From the NCBI GenBank assembly GCA_025996895.1, contig BNTW01000070.1, positions 1-13,819 of the forward strand: a stretch of DNA of 13,819 nucleotides, in the 5' to 3' direction. Numbering within the stretch: the stretch's first letter is position 1; each line of letters begins with the position of its first letter. The stretch is from Bacteroidia bacterium. GTDB lineage: Bacteria; Bacteroidota; Bacteroidia; Bacteroidales; Azobacteroidaceae. A program made the translations under genes and the position numbers. Below, one piece after another: positions 1 to 5,619 of the stretch. The notes beneath the pieces are model-generated. The model had not been told where the DNA came from, did not search any database, and saw nothing but the letters and a program-made list of their open reading frames with translations.

Positions 1-123
1 ATTTTCGGCGGAGAATTGGATGCCCGAACATTAAAAAATCAGAAAACAGAGGTCAAACTCAAATGTTTAACATTAAATAAATTCATCGGGATTGGTATGC
101 CCGATGCTTACAAAGTGAGTTAA
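1..123 (+). CDS. C-terminal end of an unrecognised protein (partial)
   Basis: An open frame enters from the left edge and runs 40 codons to a TAA at 121-123. The visible residues begin IFGGELDARTLKNQ and end GIGMPDAYKVS. The reading frame is clean, but the fragment is too short to assign a family and I do not recognise it. It is followed by several hundred bases with no good gene, so it probably ends its own transcript. Its start and length lie outside the window. Confidence 0.45.
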   Translation: MFGGELDARTLKNQKTEVKLKCLTLNKFIGIGMPDAYKVS

Positions 124-163
124 TTTTACAGGCTGCGATAGTGAAGAAAAATATCGGCTTGAT

Positions 164-181
164 TACCGTTGCAACAAAGTC
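164..181 (+). repeat. Left copy of an 18-bp inverted repeat pair
   Basis: The reverse complement of this stretch is gactttgttgcaacggta, found exactly on the + strand at 13694-13711. The flanks of the two copies differ immediately outside the match. The core contains the palindrome gttgcaac. The pair brackets nearly the whole accessory region, which could mean ends of a mobile unit or copies of a dispersed genomic motif. Confidence 0.55.
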
Positions 182-192
182 CTTTCAAAGTG

Positions 193-200
193 CAAAGGTA
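193..200 (-). promoter_or_regulatory. Bacteroidota-type -7 promoter motif TACCTTTG, leftward
   Basis: The minus strand reads TACCTTTG, matching the TAnnTTTG -7 element of Bacteroidota sigma factor promoters. A TTTTG that could serve as the -33 element lies about 17 bases upstream on that strand (around 218-222). No minus-strand ORF of useful length follows to the left within the window, so the promoter is orphan or drives an untranslated or truncated transcript. Confidence 0.4.
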
Positions 201-358
201 ATGTTTTTTTGTTCTGACAAAATTTGTCTGCAAAAAGTTTTCAACAATTTTATGTGAGTTTTTTCGGTTGGTTTTTCTGCAGTGGTGGTGGGTGCGTTAG
301 AATGGCATATAACTCTTAAATATACGCAACTTTCTATCTTGACCATATTCTGCAAACT

Positions 359-559
359 TCAACATAAATCGTTGTTATTTAACTGTTTGTGAATTTTAAC
401 TAATTGCGTATTTTGTGTTGTCATTGCCCCCAATCTTTGGAACAACGTCCCAAAAAACTGCGAATACACAGTCCATCTAACACTGATGGCTTGTGCTACA
501 TAGCCCTGAAGCGCATCATGCCTTTGCTTAATATATTGTGTCAGTTGAACAAAATTCAT
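359..559 (-). CDS. Doubtful 66-residue protein behind a good promoter motif
   Basis: A minus-strand ORF begins with ATG at 557-559 and ends at 359. I do not recognise the product, which starts MNFVQLTQYIKQRHDALQG and is rich in Gln and aromatic residues, with no membrane segment or clear motif. The main reason to list it is position: the ATG lies about 27 bases beyond a minus-strand TACCTTTG, the same arrangement as the AraC gene at 12803. There is no Shine-Dalgarno match. It could be the remaining start of a truncated mobile-element gene, or chance. Confidence 0.28.
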   Translation of the reverse strand: MNFVQLTQYIKQRHDALQGYVAQAISVRWTVYSQFFGTLFQRLGAMTTQNTQLVKIHKQLNNNDLC

Positions 560-585
560 TGTCTAATTCTTATTAAATTTCGATG

Positions 586-593
586 CAAAGGTA
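586..593 (-). promoter_or_regulatory. Bacteroidota-type -7 promoter motif TACCTTTG
   Basis: The minus strand reads TACCTTTGCATC here, an exact TAnnTTTG match, placed so that transcription would start about 20 bases before the ATG of the 66-codon ORF at 359-559. A clear TTTG -33 element is not evident. Confidence 0.4.
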
Positions 594-867
594 CTAATAA
601 ATTAACATTGCAGAAAAATATCCCAAAAAATTTGCATAATCCAAATTTTTGATGTAATAGATTTATAATTCAGGCATACTTGAAACTGCTTCGTACCTCG
701 CAGAGACGATACTCCCACTGCGTCACAGCGACCGTTAATCCGTTTTGTATCCGCAAAGGTTATCTGTTGGATGGATTTAACCTGACGGAATCAATAGTGG
801 ATTCAGTTATCAATCGTTTAAAGATTGCAGGTTCGTATCAGACGGCGATAAAGTCATTAAATAGTAG

Positions 868-875
868 TATTTTTG
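868..875 (+). promoter_or_regulatory. Possible promoter for the 941-1509 gene pair
   Basis: TATTTTTG matches TAnnTTTG and lies about 65 bases before the chosen start at 941. No good -33 element is visible, and T-rich sequence makes chance matches likely, so this is a weak call. Confidence 0.25.
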
Positions 876-940
876 TAAGCTAATCAAATAAAAAAATGAC
901 GAAAATAAATACAAATTACAAAATGAGGAGGATTGAAAAT

Positions 941-1153
941 ATGAGCAAATACGAACCATTATGGAAACACCTGCAAGCAAATGGGAGTGAAACGCTGAAA
1001 CTCACTTATGGCGACATCAAAGCTGTTCTCGGTTTTGATATAGACCACTCCTTTCTAACCTGCAAGAAGGAAGCGGCGCAATTTGGCTATTGTGTGGGGA
1101 AAATCTCCATGAAGGAGAAGCACGTTACATTTCATAAGGAGGAACAATTATGA
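941..1153 (+). CDS. Small DUF7662-like protein (about 70 residues)
   Basis: The chosen ATG at 941 gives a 70-residue protein beginning MSKYEPLWKHLQANG. It is preceded by a strong ribosome binding site, gaggagga at 925-932, which favours this start over the in-frame ATG at 896. The pattern KYEPLW, then LTYGDIKAVLGF, then DHSFLTCKKE, then GKISMKEKHVTF resembles small proteins annotated DUF7662, thought to be winged-helix-like; the family name is from memory. No catalytic motif is visible. The stop overlaps the next start as ATGA (1150-1153), so the two are very likely translated together. A DNA- or nucleotide-binding role would be a guess. Confidence 0.75.
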   Translation: MSKYEPLWKHLQANGSETLKLTYGDIKAVLGFDIDHSFLTCKKEAAQFGYCVGKISMKEKHVTFHKEEQL

Positions 1154-1509
1154 AAAAATGGTATAAAGAAGAATACGAATTTACTGTTGAGGTAACCGGC
1201 TTTCTCCGTGGCGACTCTACCCTCGGATATTGCCGGAACGGTGAGGAAATCGGCGACAAATACACCTGCACATACGGCTGCCCTGTAAATTCAGATGGAC
1301 AGGGGATTTGCTCCAAAGTGATGATGATTATGTTCCCAATTATGGAAGCCGTTAGGAGCGGTGGCGATTTGGAAAACATCGGTGGCGACGGTAAATACAG
1401 CAAGGACGTTGTATGTCCGGACGGTTGCGTTATATTTCGACTGACAGCAAAGAAACTTGATAACGAGAATTTTTTTAAAGGGAAGTTTATTAATCAGGGG
1501 GCGCTGTGA
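1150..1509 (+). CDS. TIGR04076 family protein
   Basis: This 119-residue protein matches the TIGR04076 family closely. Visible hallmarks are the N-terminal KKWYKEEYEFTVEVTG, a cysteine-containing core KYTCTYGCPVN then GQGICSK, the central PIMEAVRSGGDL, GGDGKYSKD, and VVCPDGCVIFRLTA. The conserved cysteines (about residues 40, 44, 54, 88 and 92) suggest metal or disulfide chemistry, but no biochemical role is known to me. Length is normal for the family. It starts inside the stop of the preceding gene (ATGA), implying coupling. The tail after KKLDNENFFKGKF is short and ordinary. Confidence 0.88.
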   Translation: MKKWYKEEYEFTVEVTGFLRGDSTLGYCRNGEEIGDKYTCTYGCPVNSDGQGICSKVMMIMFPIMEAVRSGGDLENIGGDGKYSKDVVCPDGCVIFRLTAKKLDNENFFKGKFINQGAL

Positions 1510-1519
1510 TTGTCCGTAA

Positions 1520-1597
1520 GCGAAAGAAAATTCTTTAGAGGAATATTCGACCGATAATGGCAAAAGGGTTGTGTATGAACCGAAATGGAAGTTATAA
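1520..1597 (+). pseudogene. Possible C-terminal remnant of a lost gene
   Basis: Between the TIGR04076 gene and the GyrI-like gene a short frame with no start codon reads AKENSLEEYSTDNGK then RVVYEPKWKL and a TAA at 1595-1597. An in-frame TAA stands immediately before it at 1517-1519. The peptide looks like a normal protein end, so it may be what remains after a deletion fused two loci. I cannot name the family, and chance is possible. Confidence 0.25.
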
Positions 1598-1610
1598 ACA
1601 GAATTGAAAT

Positions 1611-2087
1611 ATGAAGTGTAGAACAGTTAATTTGGACGCATTCAGCGTCATTGGAGTAAAGAATTTCACATCCATCGAAAACGGCGAGAATTTCATCAAA
1701 ATTCCGCAAATGTGGGCAAGTTTGCCCAAAGAAACAATGAACAGGCTGGGCGAACTTTCCAATCTGAAGCCATCGGGCGTACTGGGCGTATGCGCGGAAA
1801 TGCACGATAACGGCTTTGACTACTGGATTGCCGCCGCGACAACGAAAGAATGTCCCGCCGGATTTGAGAAGTTGAATATTCCCGCCGCACAGTGGATTGT
1901 TTTCGAAATAACCGGCGCGATGCCCAAAGCCGTACAGGACGGATGCCGGTACATATTCAATGAATGGTTTCCATCGTCGGGTTATCAACATGCCGATGCT
2001 CCGGAAATTGAGTGGTATTCCGATGGAGATATGAGTTCGCCCGATTATAAAAGTGAAATATGGATTCCGGTTATTAAACAGGATTAG
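1611..2087 (+). CDS. Stand-alone GyrI-like small-molecule-binding domain protein
   Basis: The 158-residue product fits the GyrI-like / AraC effector-binding superfamily. It begins with a beta strand (CRTVNLDAFSVIGVK), contains GVLGVCAEMHDNGFDYWIAA in the middle, then PAAQWIVFEITGAMPKAVQDG and a terminal EWYSDGDMSSPDYKSEIWIPV. This last acidic-aromatic strand is typical of the fold, which binds hydrophobic ligands. It has no DNA-binding domain, so it is either a free ligand-binding protein or the partner of a separate regulator. It lies 6 bases before the metallo-beta-lactamase gene and probably shares its transcript. A second GyrI-like protein is at 13208-13663. Confidence 0.85.
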   Translation: MKCRTVNLDAFSVIGVKNFTSIENGENFIKIPQMWASLPKETMNRLGELSNLKPSGVLGVCAEMHDNGFDYWIAAATTKECPAGFEKLNIPAAQWIVFEITGAMPKAVQDGCRYIFNEWFPSSGYQHADAPEIEWYSDGDMSSPDYKSEIWIPVIKQD

Positions 2088-2093
2088 AATAAA

Positions 2094-2831
2094 ATGAAGA
2101 CACATCTGTTTTTTCTTTTTGTATTGTTCATTCAGTTGCCTTTACGGGCACAATCCGATTACCCGAAGATACGGATTTCCGAAGACGTCGAATTGATAAA
2201 ACTTTCGGAAAAGGCATACGTTCATGTATCTGTTTCTGAAATGGACGGATTCGGCAAAGTGTCTTCCAACGGCTTGATTTTGGTAAGCAAGGACGAAGCG
2301 TTTCTTTTTGACACTCCGGCAACCGGCAGTCAAACGGAAACTTTGGTGAAATGGATTGCCGATTCGTTAAAAGCCGCTGTTTCTACTTTCGTTCCCAACC
2401 ATTGGCACGAAGACTGTCTTGGCGGCTTGGATTATCTTCATTCAAAGGGCGTAAAATCATACGCCAATCAGATGACGGTTGATTTGGCAAAAGAACATGG
2501 AAAGCCTGTTCCACAAAACGGATTTACAGATTCCCTGCAATTAAACCTGTATGGCGAAGATGTTTACTGTTATTATTTGGGGGGCGGTCATTCGACGGAT
2601 AATATTGTGGTTTGGATTCCTTCCGGAAAAATCCTGTTTGGCGGATGCATGGTAAAAGACATTCATTCCAAAGGACTTGGAAACCTGTCGGATGCCCAAC
2701 CGGAAGAATGGACAAAAACCATTCAAAAAGTGATTGAGAAGTTTCCCGAAGCAAAAATTGTTATTCCGGGGCATGGAGGGATTGGCGGAAAAGAATTATT
2801 GCAGCATACAAAAGAATTATTGAAAAAATGA
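2094..2831 (+). CDS. Subclass B1 metallo-beta-lactamase, CfiA/CcrA-like
   Basis: A 245-residue zinc hydrolase that should open the ring of most beta-lactams, including carbapenems, in the periplasm. Residues 1-19 form a Sec signal peptide (hydrophobic stretch, cleavage likely after LRA). All metal ligands of subclass B1 are present: H103, H105 and H166 for zinc 1; D107, C185 and H227 for zinc 2. The substrate-contacting Lys (K188) and Asn (N197) are also in place. Segments such as SYANQMT, DLAKE, GFTDSL, CYYLGGGH and DNIVVW closely match Bacteroides CfiA, but many positions differ (HWHED where CfiA has HWHGD), so this is a distinct relative. The final ATGA overlaps the flavodoxin start. No IS element or strong promoter is visible just upstream; expression would depend on the upstream genes. 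Confidence 0.95.
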   Translation: MKTHLFFLFVLFIQLPLRAQSDYPKIRISEDVELIKLSEKAYVHVSVSEMDGFGKVSSNGLILVSKDEAFLFDTPATGSQTETLVKWIADSLKAAVSTFVPNHWHEDCLGGLDYLHSKGVKSYANQMTVDLAKEHGKPVPQNGFTDSLQLNLYGEDVYCYYLGGGHSTDNIVVWIPSGKILFGGCMVKDIHSKGLGNLSDAQPEEWTKTIQKVIEKFPEAKIVIPGHGGIGGKELLQHTKELLKK

Positions 2832-3310
2832 AAACAGCCATCATTTACACATCCAAGCATGGAACGACCGCCAAGGTTGCGCAAATGATTGCCGGACGAT
2901 TAACCGGCAGTCAGCTATCAATCATTGACCTGAAAAAAGTGAAATGTCCCGACCTCAATTCCTTTGATGGAATAGTTTTAGGCACATCCATTTATGCCGG
3001 AACATCATCAAAAACGATGCAACGTTTCTGCAAGGACAACATCGAAGTATTGACACAAAAGCGATTAGCATTGTTCGTTTGCGGAATGGAACCGGACACG
3101 TCCAAGCGACAACAGGAATTGACAAATGCTTATCCGCAAGAATTAGTCCAACATGCCGTTTCAACATGCTTTGCCGGAGGTGAATTTCAGTTCGAGAAAA
3201 TGAATTTCTTTGAACGGGCAATTATCAAGCGTATTGCGAAGACGGATAAAAGCATTTCGGATATTAACAGCGATAATATAGATAGATTTGTACAGGAAAT
3301 CAACAAGTAA
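2828..3310 (+). CDS. Flavodoxin-domain protein (HemG/Flavodoxin_5 type)
   Basis: A 160-residue cytoplasmic flavoprotein candidate. The FMN phosphate-binding loop is clear at residues 7-18 (YTSKHGTTAKVA), followed by the GTSIYAGTSS stretch near residues 52-61 expected at the second FMN loop, and a central strand LALFVCGM. The overall pattern matches single-domain flavodoxins of the protoporphyrinogen oxidase HemG type, though the substrate here is unknown. It is translationally coupled to the metallo-beta-lactamase by an ATGA overlap, an unusual pairing with no obvious shared chemistry. It ends 6 bases before the DUF3788 gene. Confidence 0.87.
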   Translation: MKTAIIYTSKHGTTAKVAQMIAGRLTGSQLSIIDLKKVKCPDLNSFDGIVLGTSIYAGTSSKTMQRFCKDNIEVLTQKRLALFVCGMEPDTSKRQQELTNAYPQELVQHAVSTCFAGGEFQFEKMNFFERAIIKRIAKTDKSISDINSDNIDRFVQEINK

Positions 3311-3316
3311 GGAATC

Positions 3317-3739
3317 ATGAGTCAATTATTAAAGGAACAAAATATCTTTCCGTCAGAGGAAGTTTTAAAAGATGTACTCGGCAATGTTTACAATGTCTTT
3401 GAAGAAATGATGACGAGGCTAACTCAAGACGAATTTTCATTAACGGTCACTTGGAACTACTATAAAGACGGCAAATCATGGTTGTGCAAAGTTTGCGACA
3501 AGAAAAAGACAATCTTATGGCTTTCAGTTTGGGAAGGTTTTTTCAAAATCTCGTTTTACTTCACGGAAAAACACCTCGAAAGCATTGCGTCTTTGGATAT
3601 TTCAGAGCAAATTAAAGAAGTATTTTTTCACACCAAACCGGCGGGGAAATTAATTCCATTAATAGTCAATATCAATACGAGAGAACAATTAACCGATTTA
3701 CTGAAAATAACAAAGTATAAAAAGGATTTGACAAAATAA
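3317..3739 (+). CDS. DUF3788 family protein
   Basis: The 140-residue protein matches DUF3788. The signature WNYYKDGKSWLCKV at about residues 46-59 is followed by KKKTILWLSVWEGFFKISFYF, then a helix containing IKEVFFHTKPAGKLIPLIV and a C-terminal LLKITKYKKDL. Members are about this size, cytoplasmic, and of unknown biochemical function. It sits 6 bases after the flavodoxin and probably belongs to the same transcript. Nothing suggests truncation. Confidence 0.87.
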   Translation: MSQLLKEQNIFPSEEVLKDVLGNVYNVFEEMMTRLTQDEFSLTVTWNYYKDGKSWLCKVCDKKKTILWLSVWEGFFKISFYFTEKHLESIASLDISEQIKEVFFHTKPAGKLIPLIVNINTREQLTDLLKITKYKKDLTK

Positions 3740-3764
3740 TAAAATTAAAATAAAGTAAAAAACA

Positions 3765-4544
3765 ATGAAAAATGAACAAATATCAATTATTGATTTAATC
3801 ATTGAAACTCATGTAGGATTGGAGCGGCAGGGGCCTGGTAGTTCTGAAATGACTATTAAGGCATTAAGCTTCCTGGATAATCATAATCTTTCACGGGTAG
3901 CCGATTTAGGTTGCGGAACCGGCGGGCAAACAATGGTTCTCGCGCAAAATATTACCGGAATAATTACGGGTTTAGACCTATTCCCTGATTTTATTACTGT
4001 TTTTAACGATAATGCCAAAAAATTAAATTTCCAAGAAAGAGTAAATGGCATTGTTGGCTCAATGGAAAACCTTCCTTTTCAAAAAGAAGAACTTGACCTT
4101 ATTTGGTCAGAAGGGGCTATTGATAATATAGGTTTTGAAAAGGGTTTAACCCATTGGAAAGACTTTCTAAAAAAGAGTGGCTATGTTGTAGTAACATGCC
4201 CTTCATGGTTTACTGATAAACGCCCTGCTGAAATTGAAAAATTTTGGTCTGATGCAGGTTGCAAATTAGATACAATAGGACATAATATTTCAATAATGCA
4301 AAAGGTTGGTTATATTCCTGTTGCATCATTTATAATACCTGAAAAATGTTGGACAGATAATTATTTTGCCCCACGAGAAGTAGCAGAAAAAGCACTTTTG
4401 GAAAAATATACTGGAAATAAAACTGTTGAAGATTATATAAAATTGGTAGAAAACGGCAGACGAATATACTTTATACGGACTATGAGCCGTACAAGGCACA
4501 GGAATCAAGGTAAGGCAGGAGCCGCGAAAAGACCGAGGGGTTAA
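3765..4544 (+). CDS. Class I SAM-dependent methyltransferase with an atypical basic tail
   Basis: Residues 45-54 carry methyltransferase motif I ([11 protein letters not shown] region), D71 in TGLDLFP is the expected acidic ribose ligand, and [13 protein letters not shown] at 112-124 is a segment typical of a Bacteroidales methyltransferase family that also shares ERQGPGS near the N-terminus. The substrate is unknown. The protein follows the family to about residue 230; the last 25 residues are then Arg/Lys-rich ([15 protein letters not shown], ending KRPRG), unlike the family's aromatic ending. Other frames over 4455-4510 read acidic-aromatic peptides (DEYTLY, and [12 protein letters not shown] before a stop), so one or two indels, or fusion to foreign sequence, are suspected. 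Confidence 0.85.
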   Translation: MKNEQISIIDLIIETHVGLERQGPGSSEMTIKALSFLDNHNLSRVADLGCGTGGQTMVLAQNITGIITGLDLFPDFITVFNDNAKKLNFQERVNGIVGSMENLPFQKEELDLIWSEGAIDNIGFEKGLTHWKDFLKKSGYVVVTCPSWFTDKRPAEIEKFWSDAGCKLDTIGHNISIMQKVGYIPVASFIIPEKCWTDNYFAPREVAEKALLEKYTGNKTVEDYIKLVENGRRIYFIRTMSRTRHRNQGKAGAAKRPRG

Positions 4545-4610
4545 GATGTGAAAATAATACTATTTAATGGCTTTACGGAATATATTATACTGATTTCATG
4601 TAAAATGTCG

Positions 4611-4618
4611 TATCTTTG
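4611..4618 (+). promoter_or_regulatory. Promoter -7 motif TATCTTTG for the KilA-N gene
   Basis: TATCTTTGCG matches the Bacteroidota TAnnTTTG element. It lies about 44 bases before the ATG at 4662, so transcription would start near 4625. This argues that the longer upstream frame from 4548 is not translated. The -33 element is weak (ATTTC at 4593-4597). Confidence 0.55.
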
Positions 4619-4661
4619 CGGCGGAATTTGGAAAATATTTATCAGGAAGATATTAGTAAAT

Positions 4662-5483
4662 ATGGCAAAAAAAGAAACCATAACGGTAAAGGGAACTGAA
4701 ATCGTACTTTTCAAGCGGGAGCAGGAAGATTATATTTCGCTCACCGATATTGCCAAAGTGCGCGACAGCGAAAACCCTTCGCAGATAATCAGTTTGTGGA
4801 TGCGCACATACAGCACCATTGAATATCTGGGACTTTGGGAAATGCTCAACAACCCGAATTTTAAACCCCACATTTATGAGGGGTTTAAAAACGAATCTGC
4901 CAAACCACACTTTTGGATGTCGGCGCAAAAATGGATTGCAGAAACCAATGCCATAGGAATAACCTCGAAATCGGGGCGTTACGGCGGAGGCACTTTTGCA
5001 CATTCCGATATTGCCTTTAAATTTGCCGCATGGATTTCGGCAGAATTTGAACTTTATCTCGTAACCGAATTTAAGCGGCTGAAAATAGAAGAAAACAAAC
5101 AACTTGGCTGGTCTGCCAAGCGTGAATTGGCAAAAATCAACTACCACATTCACACCGACGCTATCAAACACAGCCTGATACCGCCCGAACTTATGCCACA
5201 GCAGATTTCTTACATTTATGCAGACGAGGCGGACGTGCTGAACGTGGCGCTTTTCGGCATTACTGCAAAGCAGTGGCGCGAGGCAAACCCCGATTTGAAG
5301 GGAAACATACGCGACTACGCCACGATTAACGAGCTGATTTGCCTCTCGAATATGGAAAACATTAACGCCGTACTGATTAACGACAACGTTCCACAACGCG
5401 ACCGCCTCGTAAAACTTAATCAGATTGCCATTCAGCAAATCAGGGTTTTGCAGGACAATGAAAATCGGAAATATTTGAAATGA
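4662..5483 (+). CDS. KilA-N domain protein (273 residues)
   Basis: A KilA-N protein of the type common in phages, mobile islands and bacterial chromosomes, where it is usually thought to bind DNA. After a short strand (KKETITVKGTEIVLFKREQ) comes ISLTDIAKVRDSE, then IISLWMRTYSTIEYLGLWE, KWIAETNAIGITSKSGRYGG and GTFAHSDIAFKFAAWISAEF, the standard order for this family; the C-terminal half is helical and conserved in relatives. I start it at 4662 (MAKKETITV) because a good -7 promoter motif lies between this ATG and the earlier in-frame ATG at 4548, whose extra 38 residues look unlike the family. GC is higher than in the TIR genes downstream. Its place before the RyR/TIR cluster may be regulatory or accidental. 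Confidence 0.88.
   Translation: MAKKETITVKGTEIVLFKREQEDYISLTDIAKVRDSENPSQIISLWMRTYSTIEYLGLWEMLNNPNFKPHIYEGFKNESAKPHFWMSAQKWIAETNAIGITSKSGRYGGGTFAHSDIAFKFAAWISAEFELYLVTEFKRLKIEENKQLGWSAKRELAKINYHIHTDAIKHSLIPPELMPQQISYIYADEADVLNVALFGITAKQWREANPDLKGNIRDYATINELICLSNMENINAVLINDNVPQRDRLVKLNQIAIQQIRVLQDNENRKYLK
4859..4890 (+). repeat. Perfect 11-bp inverted repeat inside the KilA-N gene
   Basis: ttttaaacccc at 4859-4869 and ggggtttaaaa at 4880-4890 are exact reverse complements around a 10-base loop. The hairpin falls within the coding segment FKPHIYEGFK. It is not followed by a T-run and is unlikely to be a terminator; it could be a chance product of the FKP/GFK codons or an operator. Confidence 0.5.
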
Positions 5484-5507
5484 TAACTGATTAATAATAA
5501 AAGAAAT

Positions 5508-5606
5508 ATGAAAGTAAAAAACACTTTCACAGCAGTGATTTTTGCCGTTTTGATGCTTGCCGCAAACACGAATGATGCGGCAAAATATGGTTATGTACTG
5601 CATTAA
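5508..5606 (+). CDS. Possible 32-residue hydrophobic or signal-like peptide
   Basis: A short ORF with ATG at 5508 and TAA at 5604 encodes a positively charged start (MKVKN) and a hydrophobic run TAVIFAVLMLAA at about residues 8-19, then NTNDAAKYGYVLH. This is a plausible signal peptide or single membrane helix. It sits in the 136-base gap between the KilA-N gene and the RCK-RyR gene, ending 13 bases before the latter. It could be a genuine small membrane protein of the operon, a leader peptide, or the stump of a secreted protein. I do not recognise it. Confidence 0.38.
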   Translation: MKVKNTFTAVIFAVLMLAANTNDAAKYGYVLH

Positions 5607-5619
5607 TATTGAATGAAAG

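Larger units (their letters stand above)
124..940. other. Gene-poor leader region with promoter-like motifs and ORF scraps
   Basis: About 800 bases hold no convincing gene. Visible are an 18-bp sequence repeated in inverted orientation near the other end of the window (164-181), two minus-strand TACCTTTG motifs (193-200 and 586-593), a 66-codon minus-strand ORF (359-559), and a TTG-start + strand ORF at 680-883 that resembles no family I know. The mixed composition and scraps of frame look like debris of mobile or lost genes, but no transposase or integrase could be recognised. Confidence 0.4.

Noticed and set aside
404..652. + strand ORFs at 404-652 and 680-883
   Set aside because: The first overlaps the minus-strand ORF and has no family resemblance; the second needs a TTG start, has no ribosome binding site and looks like no known protein.
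1494..2105. Minus-strand ORF of 203 codons
   Set aside because: It lies opposite the GyrI-like gene and encodes no recognisable family.
4484..4545. Resemblance to group II intron domain V (gagccgtacaaggc)
   Set aside because: The required complementary strand ending in acggttc and a GNRA loop are missing, and no intron-encoded protein is nearby.
4859..4890. Hairpin in the KilA-N gene as a terminator
   Set aside because: It lies inside a coding region and is not followed by a T-run.
4653..5603. Minus-strand ORF of 316 codons
   Set aside because: It is antisense to the KilA-N gene, which matches a known family with its own promoter; the antisense product has no recognisable features.
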